Shown here in pieces: positions 11,045 to 23,105 of a DNA stretch of 64,000 bases. The DNA is from Phytoseiulus persimilis (Eukaryota; Arthropoda; Arachnida; Mesostigmata; Phytoseiidae): positions 35,114,723 through 35,178,722 of the forward strand of contig CM075103.1 of the NCBI GenBank assembly GCA_037576195.1. Reading direction: 5' to 3'. Positions within the stretch are counted from its first letter, which is position 1; the number at the start of each line of letters is the position of its first letter. The notes below the pieces were generated by a model. It was given only the letters and a program-made list of their open reading frames with translations, did no database searches and was not told the DNA's origin. Both the position numbers and the translations under genes were made by a program.

Positions 11045-12870
11045 GTGAACCGTCGGTCAAAAAACGGTGTGCCACGTAACAGGGCCGGCAGTGATTCTCA
11101 TTAGCTTGTACGCACTGCCCTTTGTACCCGTACGACGGCATGCAGTCGTTTCCTCCGTGCGAGCATCGATTCGAGATTATGGAAAAGGGTCTTCACGGCT
11201 CTCTCGACTCGGAAAACCAATCGATCAGTCCTATCAACGTGTAAGAGCCCGATGTTTGTGAGCTTTTCGTGGAGGAACGAATCAGAATACAAAAAATAAT
11301 GGCGTGGTGCTCTTTCGCGGCGTCTAGAAGCGTACTTCCATTGCTTCTTAATTGAACCAACTTTTGAGGGCACGCTGGCTGGCTGGCAGTCTATCAATAG
11401 ATTCATCAGGCGGTCGTCGCTGCGTCCGAACATTGCCCTGTCAGTTGCTCGTAGAGTATGACAGACTGAAACGGGTCGGCTGGTGAGAATCGACTGGTTG
11501 CTTGGTTCAGTGGCTGGTGTGCAGACAGGCATTCATGCCAACCGTCGTCGACGGGAGACAAACAATTATGTTCAATTTCGTTTCGTCGTCTCGAAGCAGC
11601 ATCACCATCACAAACAACAGCAGCTCGAACGGTACCGCTTGTTGATATTTTTGGATGGTGGCGTGTTTCGGATATCGTCACTGAACCACCCTTGTGCAGC
11701 TATGAGCAGAATCTCGATGTATCGAGCGTCGTCGCCCCAATCAGGACATGCTCTTGTTCACCGCGGCTCCAGCTCTTTTCGGAAACACGGTATATATGTA
11801 TATAAGTATATTTTTCTTCACGGTTCCGTGCGTTTCGGAGACCTCATTCTAAGGCTCCCAACGAGAGACCGAACACGAGGTTCGCGAACAACGTCTGGGT
11901 TACGCTCGAGATCAGCGAGCCTCAGAGGATCCTCGCAGCGGCGGAATCCTCATACTGATCTCGTTGACCTGAAGCCTTTCCTCCCTTCGAATTCGGGGGT
12001 CATGCTCGTGGGGTCGATTCATTGGAAACCACGAGTGAGGAAATCATTCCGTTCAGTTTGAGCTCCGACTCCCGATCAAGATCTACGCGAGGCTACGGCG
12101 TTCAGGGAGCTCGGACACCCGCTTGAAGAAGAAAGAATGGCGGGAAGAATGAGTGGCCTCTGTCAGGAAATCAGAGAGAAGCCAACATTTCATGCCGGGG
12201 ATAAGATACGCGTCAAGCCCATTGTGGAACATTTAGAAACACGTGACCAAACGCTCTCCAAATTTAATCTGATGGAGACTCCAAATTGAGTTCACCGGCA
12301 ATCAGCGAGAGCAGAACAGTGGAACCCGCGATCATTAGACCTCAAGATTGCTTTGTTGTCCACGGGATCGCGCTCTGGAGTTTTCTGATCATAGCCATGG
12401 AATGTTTCCCTTGTTAAGGATCGCGGAAGGTGAGCGGCTTCCCGCTCCAAACCGCGGCTCATCACTTGCGGTTCCAACGCTCGTGCATTCCGACCCGCTG
12501 TGCTCGAGGATTCCACTTTGTGGATACAGCACGCACCGTCGACCAATGGGTTCCGTCATCCGCCATTCAAGATTTCGTTCCGACCATGCTGTACTGTATT
12601 TGTAATCGATTGAGACCGAGCGCCTTTGAGAACCCCGATCAAAACTCAGCTCGATTCCCCCATTTCGACAGCATGGAATGGTCACTCGCCCGAGCCCTTC
12701 GCAGGTGGTCGAAGGAGGGTAGTTCTGAGGACGCATTCGCCGCCCGTTGCGATGGGCCGTCCAACTTTCCGTTGGAAGCATGCCCGGGCCTGAGAGCAAT
12801 CGGGACTCAACCTAGAGTCGTGCTGAGCTCGGGAATGGTGGAGCCTCCGTGTCTTTGGGCTTATTCTCCC
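11045..12870. other. Unit-I-specific insert in intron 1
   Basis: This sequence is absent from the other two plus-strand units. I recognise no transposon ends. A 75-codon frame at 12062-12289 (contains HPLEEERMAGRMSGL and HAGDKIRVKP) and a preceding piece near 11862 (NNVWVTLEISEPQRIL) read like eroded coding sequence of unknown family. An A/T tract with TATATA lies at about 11791-11815. Bases 12781-12865 repeat 1860-1945 in inverse orientation. Confidence 0.4.
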
Positions 12871-13270
12871 ATAATTTTGTAGTGCGTGGCCAGCCATAGC
12901 GATCGTAGCGAATAGTGGAATCGGCCTGCTGGCACACGAGAGAAGGCGGCATGGTGCACGTCACGACCGAGAGGAGGCGGTGCAGAGAAAGATAGCGGCC
13001 GGAGGTGCGTCCCTGTGATATATAAACAATGATAATAAAATGGTGCCACGTCGTTGGACCAATTGTGGCACGATGCGCCGAATCCCTCACACTTCCTCCA
13101 TGGGATCTTGTGAAGCGGACGAACGGCCTCTCCTTCTCGCCGAATCCCCTCGCCCAGCCAGTTTCGCGTTTGACAGCTCAAAGCTTTGCGTCTCACTGCG
13201 CTTCATACCGACTGCAGGCCGGCGTTAGGGGTGTCGTCCTCCTGAACCGGCCTCTAACTAGAAGAACAGG
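12870..13270 (+). repeat. Upstream segment shared only by ILP copies 1 and 2 (copy 2 version)
   Basis: Homologous, in opposite orientation, to 5171-5595. It contains TATATAAA at 13019-13026. It joins the common pre-exon region at the CTCGCTGGCAGCCGG boundary. This shared novelty suggests copies 1 and 2 descend from one rearranged ancestor. Confidence 0.6.
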
Positions 13271-13553
13271 TCTCGCTGGCAGCCGGTGGATCACCCTCCC
13301 GGGTGAGTTCCACCGATCGGCGGCTCAGGGAAAGAACTGAATCAGTTTGTGAGAAAACGCGGTTTCTCGTCCCGTAGCGGATGCCCGAACGAATCGTCCG
13401 CAGGGATCAGCCTTCACGCGGCCTCGCTCTCAGAAGAAAACGGATTTCCGCCTCGTTGGCCTCCCTAGCCGGGGAATCCCGAAGCAGCATCGCTGAGACA
13501 GATCGAGTGCTCGCTCGAAACTAACGGAAATATTTTTGATCACTTACAGCAAG

Positions 13554-15032
13554 ATGACGTCCACTTGTAACCGCTGGTCAGTTTTCTTGCTGCTTTGCGT
13601 CCTGCAAGTTCTACTGCCGGAATGGAGCGGGGCGTCGGTATAGAGGGACGGCGAGTCCGGATGTGCGGAAAGAAGCTCTCGGATCTCACCATTAACCTCT
13701 GTAACTTCGTCGGAGGCCTCAACCAACGAGTGCAGCGAAGATCGGAACGAGGTGAGTCTTCAAATCGTGAACTCGGTCGGAATGTGAAACTATGGAGATT
13801 CCCTCCCAGAAAGCTAATCCTCGAGCGGGTGCGCTATATGCTCCCGCGGACTGCTGTCACAGCTCCTACACCTGTGGATCGATTAGGTGGATGTTCACGC
13901 CATTTATTGCCTCGTTTGTAGCTCAATAACGTCACCACGTATCTGAGGCCAAATGAGCACCGTGGATTCTGTGTATCGTCTCCGGTGACGGGAGGCGAAA
14001 CAGATCCACGGCCGCGACAATTGTTAGACGCGATCTACTGTACAGGGTCCGTGACTCGTTCCAATCTGTGTCGCCCAGTGAGGGCCTCTTCACGCGGGGA
14101 AGATTGTTGTTGACCGAGTGGTCGCGAAAACGTTCTTTCCAAACGCTTCTCAACGGTGGGACTGGAATCGAGACCACTTCCGCGACCTGTCTGGGATGAG
14201 CGCCGCCGCGTGGAAGCATCGCCGAGCGAATTCTTTCGATCGATCATCTAGACGGGAATCGGTTCTCGACACAGATGCCTCGGGGATCCGACATGAAGGA
14301 AGCAAAACGCCGATTGTCGCTGGCCATGGTCGATTGAAAACAGTCTTGAGCGAGGACGCTGGAACTCGGATGCAGAATCTTCTCACAGCGTTCGGCCTCG
14401 ATGCTCAAGGCCAGGCCTATGCGCAGGTGTTGCGCGTTCGAGGGATTCTCACGTTGCGCCCGGCTTCCTCGTCTGAGCGGAGGCATGATGACCTCCGAAG
14501 GGCGGCGAAATTGGCTGGACGAACTCCTCGCGGATGTTTCGCCGAATGTTCTGGGCATCGTGCGAGGAACTTCCGCGTCGGAGGGTGTTTTTCGTATGCA
14601 TAACCTAACTTCGATTCTCGTCCGCAGCTCTGGGCTCGTTCGAGCGCCGACTCAGACCGAGAGGAGTCGGCATCGTCGACGAATGCTGTCGGAACCCTTG
14701 CTCTTTGCAGCAGGGCTGCAGTACTGCGCTCGGCCCACGACAAAGGAAGAAGAATCCAAGGTCATGGATCGCTTCCTCCAGGTCATCCGCATCCCAACGA
14801 AAGTAATGTCGGTGACACGGGACGCGTCTAAGGTGCGTATTCCACACGTGAGCTCTGCGTTCTCAGTTTCGATCGAAAGGGCTCCGTCGAGTCACAGTTT
14901 CGCGAAGGAGGTGAATCCCTCATGGAAATCATGTTGCAGAACGAAGACGCCGTCGAGATGGAGGATGAGGTCAACGCTCCAAGCCAGCTGAACACGAACG
15001 GAGCCCACTCGGCGGATTTCATCTTCGCTTGA
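13554..15032 (+). pseudogene. Insulin-like peptide copy 2, frameshifted in both chains
   Basis: The exon plan matches the intact copies: 13550-13751, 14628-14832 and 14898-15032, with the same splice sites. Two single-base deletions disable it. The first, at about 13642, falls between signal peptide and B chain and gives GCG TCG GTA TAG, an immediate stop. The second lies in the A chain (about 14712), where CAGCAACTGCTG has become CAGCAGGGCTG, shifting the frame before the last cysteine. Each exon is therefore 1 nt shorter than its intact counterpart (202 and 205 nt against 203 and 206). The final exon is still open (44 codons, MEIMLQNEDAVEMEDE). A start at 13595 would lack a signal peptide. 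Confidence 0.88.
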
Positions 15033-16290
15033 TGAGGCGCAGAGAGATGCTGCCTCGATAGATGCATATTCGAAGGCCACGATTGGAAGCGGCTGCCTTC
15101 AGGAATTATTTATTCAATTTAGATTCAGTTTCATGTGATATTTAGCGAGGGAAGAGGCGGGCGGGTGGATTTTCGCAGGTTAGGTATTATAGGATAGGTA
15201 ACTCAATTCTTTCAATTGTATCTCTGTTTCTATGCCAGAGCCTGGCCAGAGAGTGATTCCTCTGTGATATAGGTTGATTTCAAGATGAATTCAAATCCAG
15301 AATCTCATGTTGGAGCGGATTCAAACAAACGGTTGACATTCTCGAGGTTCGGCGGATCGTCGGCAATAACGATCGACGACGCCGCTGGAAAGCCCGGAAG
15401 CGTCCGATGTTTTCGGCTACGATGTCAATAAATCAAATTGTGGTGAACAGCCGAATGTGCATCTCACTGAAAGGTGAACCGATACAGGAAACTTCGCTCG
15501 GACTCATCGAGTCCACGGAGCTGAATTTCGATATAGGTATTCCCGACCGGGTCGTTAGTATTCGATGGATGGCCGAAACAGCTCGTGGATCTCTTGATGG
15601 TCAAGAGAGATCGAAGTTTTGAGAACCACGATAACCATCACAAAGAAGACCTAACATCCACGAACGGAACGAAATATCTCTTCCGTCTCTGGCTCCTCCA
15701 CAGACTGAGATTCCCAGCTTCAAGTTTCCAGTAATGATCGTGTTCTCGCGTTCCCCCGAGCTTCCTCTGAAGAGCTTGGTATGACAAGCAGGAACGAGGT
15801 GGCACTGCTTAGAAGTATCATAACTGATAGAAGTATCCGCAATGCCAGTGCAATCATGCCAGATTGCACATGGAAGGAATCCGTCTCGAAGTCGAGTCGG
15901 CTGCTCCTTGGAGCCCACGTTATTCTCTCCTGGTTTTGCTGACACGTTGAGTGTCTCTACGATCGTAGGACCCTCAATGATGCTCGAATATCAGCGGCTC
16001 GGCTTCTGATCTAAAAAAAAAACGTCTGATATCAGTTGAGCCAAATTCCCTCCCATCAATCCATATGCGATACTGGATAGACGGGACCCTGATGACTGAG
16101 TTCATCAGCTCTCTTTGCAATGATGCATGATTCATCGATCTGTGCAGGCATCTATCCATAGATCCATGGATTGATGTGTGTCCGTCGATTTCTCGAACAG
16201 TCTCCAGTAGGACACCTCTTTCAGGATGTATTCGAAGGAGTGACTTGAATCGTCAGAATCACAGAAGACCGATATTTATCGGAGCACCGT
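15033..16290 (+). repeat. 3' flank of ILP copy 2
   Basis: Homologous to the flanks of the other ILP copies. It holds the short frame 15407-15622 (71 codons, starting MFSATMSINQIVV) and an AATAAA at 15427-15432. It ends near ACCGATATTTATCGGA, after which array 3 starts. No further gene is seen. Confidence 0.8.
15407..15622 (+). other. Conserved small open frame, ILP 3' flank, copy 2 (71 codons)
   Basis: Starts MFSATMSINQIVVN and ends GSLDGQERSKF. It is kept open although the neighbouring ILP copy is a pseudogene. Unknown function. See the equivalents at 3203-3403 and 34298-34510. Confidence 0.25.
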
Positions 16291-16299
16291 GGCATCGAA

Positions 16300-16732
16300 C
16301 CCGTGCTCTCAGAATCAGCCCTCCAGATTTGGAAAGTGATGGTCATATCAGTCTCGGAATCATCCCTCCAGAATTGGAGAATAATGGTCAGATTGGTCCC
16401 GGTATCACCTCTCCAGACTCGGAAAGCGATGGTCAGATTGGTGCAGGTATCACCCCTCCAGGTTTTGAAAAGTACTGGTCAGATTGGTCTCGGAATCATG
16501 CCTACAGAGTTGGAAAGTGATGGTCAGATCAGTCTCGGTATCACCCCTCCAGAATTGGAAAGTGATGGTCAGATCAGTCTCGGAATCACTCCTCCAGAGT
16601 TGGAAAGTGATGGTCAGATTGGTCTCGGAATCACCCCTCCAGGTTTTGGAAAGTATGGTCAGATTCGTCTCCGAATCACCCCTGCAGACTCGGAAAGTAA
16701 TGGACAGATTGGTCTCGGAATCACCCCGTCCT
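16300..16732 (+). repeat. 45-bp minisatellite, array 3 (about 10 units)
   Basis: Same unit family. It lies between the 3' flank of ILP copy 2 and the hAT relic of the next unit. Two phases of the repeat remain open over most of it (16303-16734 and 16484-16765). An extra base near 16468 shifts the phase. Confidence 0.95.
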
Positions 16733-16734
16733 GA

Positions 16735-17310
16735 AGGCTCCGTCTGTTTACGACGACACCGCTAGGCTGTGGGAACGTCGTAGATTTGGATCTCTATCGA
16801 TGAGACGACGAATAAAACGGGGCGAATCGTAGCCAATGTGGTGGAGGGCGCTTCGAGAAACACCGAGTTTGGCGGAAGCTACCTTCCGATGCGTGAAGCT
16901 GTGGATTCTTCGGATGCCACATCCGTTGCGCACGTCTCCGTGAAATCATTCGAGTTGGTGTGGGACGGCGAGATCCACTACGAGCGCGTCCTCGTCTTTG
17001 TTACAGACGCCGAACGTTACATGCCGAAAGGTGGCCGCAGCCTCAAGGTTCTATTCCCTCGAATGATCCGCGAAAATTGGCGAATCTTCCACAGGAGCTC
17101 AGGCCTGTTTTCAAAAAAATCGACAACGTGGTAAACAGCAACGACGGTTTCACAGAGCTATGCCGAATGCGAGATTTAATGAGGGGGAACCCGAGAGACA
17201 GTGAAACGAGATTGTCCACGGAAGATGTTCGGTTACACGAATTCGCGCCAATCGTGTCCTGTGAACTCGAGCAACCTTCTCCTAGTACAAATCCATCCAT
17301 TTCAACCAAC
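16735..17310 (+). pseudogene. hAT-family transposase relic, internally deleted (unit II)
   Basis: Second copy of the element seen at 7600-8200. It contains IWISIDETTNKTG, GSYLPMREAVDSS, FVTDAERYM and KVLFPRMI, then in another frame KLANLPEELRPVFKKIDNVV and TELCRMRDLMRGNP, and finally EFAPIVSCELEQPSPS. The same internal deletion is present. Unit homology stops at about 17300, where a 3.6-kb insert begins. Confidence 0.6.
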
Positions 17311-17352
17311 CTTCTAACCAAAAAAAAACTCAGGAACGGTTCAACCTTGGGT

Positions 17353-19056
17353 TCAACCGGGGGCACCATGTATCCCTCGTGTAGGTGCTCCTCTCCGTTC
17401 GTAAATAGCAACTCCACCTGTGCCATGTTTCATCTCGTTTCGGGTCGCGAGGTTGAAATCATCCAGCATGATGACTGTGAAGTTATAATTGCGAGTCTGC
17501 CTGAGACAGAAAATTGTGGATTGGCTGTAGACTTTGTCGCTTGTGACATCCGAAGCTTGTGTTGGCAAACTTAAGACGTTGAGAGGCATCAGGATCATGT
17601 TCGCAGAATCCAGTCTCTCTAACAATTGATGATCTTGAGTTTTGAATCGGTGATGACTCGAACGTTGTAGTTCTGTTCGAAGTTGTACCATTTGAGGAGC
17701 GGTCGCTTATGTGGAGTGATCGAATAAGGATTTATCAGGACAATCATCGAGCTATGTCGAGAATAAGCCTCCAGCCGTTCTCACACCCGTAAACCAACTG
17801 CTGTTGTGGATTTTCATGGTATTCAAATACGATCTCGTCGAAAGCGCCTTATTGAGACTTGTGGGTCGTTATTGAACAGGCTAGACAGGTCGGGTTTGTA
17901 CGACGGCATTTGATCATCTCCGAAACCTCGAGAAAAACCGTTTTTTTGAAAATAGGGGTCCAAGTTCGTTGTAGCTCTTGTATTGCTACTGTTACCAATG
18001 AGAGTCTGAGTTTCGTTCCCGCGGTTATTCCGATCCGATCATGGTCCGTGAATTCTATTCAACTACAGAAAGGTTCGGTCGTGGATTAAATGCGATTCGT
18101 CATCTCGTCGGTTTCCACAGTGTTCTTTCTTTGAAATCGACGAAACGCAGAAAGCCGATAGCTCCATTGACGACACCGTCGTCGATGTCTATATGACATT
18201 TCATCATGTATGGCTGACTTAGGGATAGAGCGGGGGTGGAGCAGAGGGTACATTTCCACTTTTTGTTAGTTTCATTGGGTGAACTTCTGTCGGTGAACTC
18301 ATTAGTTGGTCTTGTTTCCGACAACAAATGTGATTGTCATTGGAAGTCGGGTACCATTCTGGTGATCCGACTTTTTTGTTGCAGTTGTCGTTTTCCTCAT
18401 TTTTGTAAAAGAGACGAACGGCAGTGTTCACGTGCTGTCACACCATTTCGTTTTCCGAATCGTGATTCTATCAACGAAATTTCTTCTTGAGTGAGGGCGT
18501 CTCCATTGCCGATTTTCGTGAGCAGTGTTGGAAAGATCGAGTCTTGTTGTCTCAAAACCGTTCGGAGAGGGTAGTATCCTGCAGACTGCTTCAGGGCAGA
18601 TCGGTGAAGTCCTCGTTGCACCGGTTCACAAATTGGCAGCATGCAGACGGGGAGTTGTCGTAGGCGCCAGCAGAAAATGATATCCAACCCGCCGAAGTGT
18701 TTGTAGCCTTCCAGGGTTATGCTATTCAGTCTCTCGTTCATCGTATGGAATGTTCCTGCCCCGGTCATACTTATTGTGACGACGAATAGGATGTGTACGT
18801 GTTCGGGGGCGTTACGGTATGCTTGACGGGCTCCCCAAGACAACTCGCAGTGTCTGGCCATCGTAGGGATACCGAATGCGCTACAGACAGTATTTCCTCG
18901 CATCGCGACCGCAGCCTTCCCAGCAGACACGTGAGTGACTAGACTCACAGTCGAGTTTGAGCATCCGTTACCCATATGCCTTGAGTTTGACTGGTTCGTG
19001 CCACGGTCACCGGTGTATCTTCCCGGACCGAATTCCAGCAGTTCGGGAAAGATCAT
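17353..19056 (-). pseudogene. PIF1-like helicase relic with endonuclease-like tail (Helitron-type)
   Basis: Read on the minus strand in several frames. From 19056: VSAGKAAVAMRGNTVCSAFG (compare the APTGKAA...HSAFG block of PIF1 helicases), FHTMNERLNSI, HFGGLDIIFCWRLRQLPV (GDLxQLPPV block), and LRTVLRQQDSIFPTLLTKI with ALTQEEISLIESRF. Then, frameshifted: AVRLFYKNEENDNCNKKV and HIDIDDGVVNGAIGFLRFV. Further on (17691-17353): LNVLSLPTQASDVTSD, IFCLRQTR and GTGGVAIYERR, which resemble the start of an APE-type endonuclease. A helicase joined to such a tail is known in Helitron2-like elements and related PIF1 genes. Walker B (normally DE) reads VVTISM, and several frameshifts show it is dead. It lies in an insert unique to unit II. 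Confidence 0.6.
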
Positions 19057-19619
19057 GCCTGCCCTCTCACTAATTTCTATACCACGGCTGCGTACCTCTG
19101 GTCTATCCTCGATACTCTCGAGATCATTCGACCCTTATTCGAAAAATCGCTACAATATGACGATCACGTACGCTGTTCCATCCGGGAAGAAAATGGTCTG
19201 TATATTGAGCATCGGATGGAAATTTTTCCGCCATCGGTATTCCATTTCTTCTAGAAAAATTCTTGATGTACTCTGCCCTCGGTCCCTACCTTTATTCGTA
19301 TAAGGGAATCGTGTTTTACGTCTAGCGGGGATCTGCGCTGGTGGTTTCCTTCCGGGCTCTCGTTTCTCTCGTGTCTCTCTTCGATTTTCTTCGTTCTGAT
19401 CTTCCTCTCTGTTCTTTCCCATAGACCGGAGTTAATGTTCAGTGACCGTCATCGCACGTTTCTTTCCTGCCGCCCCTCGTTTACCGCGTCCAGATTCCTG
19501 AAAACACCCCAAATTGCTTTCCGGGCCGATAACTTCCACTATCTTGACCGACTCACACTTCGTACCCCCCATTGTAGGTTTCTTTGATATCCTTCCCTCC
19601 TTATCCCTTTCTGACGGCT

Positions 19620-19703
19620 ACAGCCCATCATCGCGAAAACCCATCGTCGCGAGAACCCATCATCGCGAAAACCCCTTTTCGCGAAAACCCATCACCGCGA
19701 CAG
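19620..19703 (+). repeat. Short 16-bp tandem repeat (about 5 units)
   Basis: Consecutive variants of CCATCATCGCGAAAAC, with the TCGCGA core kept in most units. It lies in the unit-II-specific insert. Function is unknown. Confidence 0.7.
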
Positions 19704-20929
19704 AATCTTGAGCTCGCTCCAAGCTAGGAGAGCTTCCATGCGAGGCGTCGAAATCTATCAAGCCACTTGCTGTGCACTCTTTAGATTGAGATAGATACAT
19801 TGATGGACAAGATTTTATCGCATGTTCTCCTTGGGGACCTTTCTCCCAGCAACGAACAGCGTCACATAGTCAACAGGGGCATCTGCCGGAAACCGAGCAC
19901 CCGTTCCGATTTTTGTTCGAATCACTCTTGCTGGGTTGAATGTGTATTCCGCTCCTAGTGACAAGACAGTTATCAATACGATTCACATCTGCCACGCCTC
20001 GAATTCATGCTTTCTCTCGAACTGCTACCGAAGAATCCACATCTTATCTCGAATACCTCCACAATTAAAATCGAGAAAGAAATATAGATGTGATCAGATT
20101 TTTAGCTTCATTCAGAATGAGAAGTAATTTTTCGAGGGGCCACCCAAGCCAACCTCAACAGAAAAGCTTGAGTGGAACTTTCATCATTCCCACCAGAACA
20201 TTGTGAATTTGCCATTCAATTGGAATGGTAGGTTCAAATGGAGGCGGTTGATCTGTCTTGAATTCTCGGTGATAGAAACGTCATACGAACGACGCCATGA
20301 CTGGTTCATTTTCAGTTGACATCGTCGAAGGTGGACAATCGGTAGCGGGCGAGTAACGTCCGCTCTCGTGGGACCGCTAACCCGTTTGTGATAGTGATAA
20401 GGCGGGTTGTTTCATCCCCAGGCATTCGCAGAATTCGGGTCGATTCATCCCAGATCCTGGTAAGAGTTGCTCGGGAGGGAGTCGGCGATCGTGGTTCGAC
20501 CAGTGTCTCCAGGGTGGCATGATCGTCGTTTTAGACTCTTCGCAAAGACTACACGGGGAGGTTGATTTGATACGCTGAGTGGGGGCGGTTGATCAATCTC
20601 GAACGTTCAGTTATAGAAATTCTCTGGCAGAATATTGTGATATGATTGAAACATCCTCTCATTGCGATAGACGTGTTTTGTAGGATGAATGAATGCTGAT
20701 TCAGAAGTTGATGGGGTTATTCCCACGGCTCCGGCTGAGGAGAAATTTTCGTGGAACTTCCATTCTCGCAGCTATCATCGAAGGAGAAGTTCGAAGCATG
20801 TTCCAGTTCTCACGAGGAGACAGAGTTGATCAACGTACTCACGTCGAGGCACTGGCCTGATAATGAATATCGGCTCTTTGAGCTTCCCTGATAACTTATA
20901 TCCAAGTAGGAACGATAATCTAACTTCTT
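19704..20929. other. Rest of the unit-II-specific insert
   Basis: No gene, transposon end or repeat is recognised. Two stretches look alike (around GGAGGCGGTTGATCTGTCTTGA at 20239 and GGGGGCGGTTGATCAATCTC at 20582), suggesting a decayed internal duplication. Homology to the other units resumes at about 20930. Confidence 0.4.
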
Positions 20930-23105
20930 TCCAAGATAACAATCTGTCTGAAACCACTGTACTCTCTCCGAGAATCATAAAACCATCGGTTGGAATAAAT
21001 TCCAGAGTTGGCGCTGGATGGCTGCCTCACTAGTCAACTCTGAGAACTTCTCTGCTCATCTCTGGTTCGTTCAGAAGTTTGCGACTCCGGGACGGAATCC
21101 AGATGCATTATCTGCACTGCTGTTCGAGTTTTCATACTGTAGTAGCGAAAATAGTTCCTTTCTGTCATAACTCGCCGCCAAAGGCAATAGTGAAACGATG
21201 GGGCCTATGTGACAACGCATCTTAGCTGTCAGACAATCGATTCCGAGATTCATATGTGTCTTATCAGGGGAAGTGACATATCAGCTGGATACCCGTCTGT
21301 GTGGTTTAATATCCGTTCCGAGTCCATCGTATGGATTCTCAAACAGTAGTGTCTCGGGAGAAGGGGCTTAAGATACACAGCTCGGGGAAGCAAAAATCGA
21401 GCTTGTATTGCCCACCATCTGCGTACCCGAGAACGAACTTCGTAATCCCCTCCTGGGGCTTTTTCCATCGGTCACAGACAGGAGAGCGTCGCGATCAAGG
21501 TGCTCATCCGCGGCGAATTTCAGGGCCCATTCCCGACACCGCGCCTAGAGATCCTCTGATCACCACAACGAGGTAATCTTCTCGTGTTCAATCGGAAATA
21601 GAGCTCACCTCCGTCCGAGAAGTCATCCTTCTCTTAACCGGGCTGGAGCACGGTCATTGTTCCATAGAGCCAGCAATAATAACCATCTCAACGATGTTGT
21701 GGAGTGTTATCGCTCCTTCATAGATCCGGTTTTGGACGAGAGAACTGTTGCCGTTATTCTAGGTTCCAAAGCTGACACTAGAGACGCTGTCACAGTTGTC
21801 GTTGGACATCTCGAGCAACATCTTTCTGGAATCCGAACGACTCACTGGCAAACAAGGCTGTGTCCCGCCTGCCACAAGATGGCATGATGGGCCGAATTGT
21901 CTCGACTCCTTGGAGAATAGGATAGGCATCTCCGAATGAATGTCAAACCCAACGGGGAACGGGCCGAATCTTCTGGTTTTGTGCGCTTTCCCAACTGTGT
22001 CTGATAGATTAGCTGTAACTGGGGGAATGAGTTGAGTTCATTTCCATGGTATCGCCCGAGGCAGAAACGCAGCCTCCCTGAATCGGGACGAGAGCAAGTT
22101 TCGGGGAACATGTGTGCAAGCTGGAAGAGCTTTCTCTCGTTCCGACGGGGCCTATGCATGAGTTTGAGGAGAGAGGAAATAACAACGGAAGAGATGCTCG
22201 CCGTGTTTGGTATCAACTGCCAAGGCTGGAGGCACCCAAATCAACGAATGAGCGCAGAGCTAACGGATGGAGCAGAACGGAACAGTGGCGTGTTGGTCTT
22301 GGACTCGTCATGTGTCCTCGTGTAATTGCGGAATCATGCAAACCGTATCTTGGAGCTTCGATGAGCCGGGAAAAATGAACGAGAAATTTATCTGCACTCT
22401 TGACGGATTCGCTATTGGTACCGATAGTTTATGCCTCAACATCGAGTCGTGTCCAAATCATCGAAGTACCGGGCCATCGATCCGTATTTTCGAGCGTTGC
22501 TGTCCTCAAAAGTTCTCACCAATGATCAGTTCACTATGCTCGGACCATCGGATGTTCATGAATATTTCCCCCTTGATAATTCAGCTCACCAACGAGCCTC
22601 ATCGAGTTACAGTCTGATTACGCTGTATTCGAGAATATTGATGGAAGAGGAGGGAAATGACCACTACATCCCCGAGTCCAGAAGATCGAAAACGGCGGCT
22701 GGGATCCCCGCATCGAAAGAGGCCGTGGTCGATCGGTTGTGGAGTCCCCGTTCTGCAGGAATGATGATTGTATCCGGGGCCCCCTCACTGGACCTGCCGC
22801 GAGCTGGCTATCCTGCTGGAATCGGTGAAAGTGAAAGAGTAAATCTGAACATCTCGGGAGAATCGCGGAGGATTGCTCGGGGAACACCGTGATGTTGGGA
22901 TGCCGCGATCGATCTGATGAAGTGACGAATGAAACTCTTGAAGGTACTTGGAGCAGTCGAAAGTCCGCCACAAACAAATGCGGTTTATTTCAAAGTTTTC
23001 TTGTTCCGGGAGCTCCTCCGCGCTCTGAGGCAGCAGTATTCAGATGGTTCGGGGAGGGAATCAGCGAGGGCACGAAGAGCTTTACACACATCCGGCGCTT
23101 TCTGC
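20930..23105. repeat. 5' flank of the ILP unit, unit II
   Basis: Homologous to 8585-10594 and to 28190-31728. It retains the paired open frames at 21842-22216 (minus, 124 codons) and 22032-22325 (plus). It keeps the stretch around 22515-22680 that is lost in unit I. The empty site corresponding to the unit III mariner insertion is here (GAATATTGATGG near 22634). No gene is supported. Confidence 0.6.

Noticed and set aside
11483-12061. 192-codon frame in the unit-I insert
   Set aside because: It is rich in Arg and Ser, overlaps opposite-strand frames and has no motif. It is likely chance.
13595-13921. Plus-strand frame starting MRPASSTAGMERG as a functional ILP
   Set aside because: It is the B-chain frame after the 1-bp deletion in copy 2. 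It has no signal peptide, and the A chain is shifted too.
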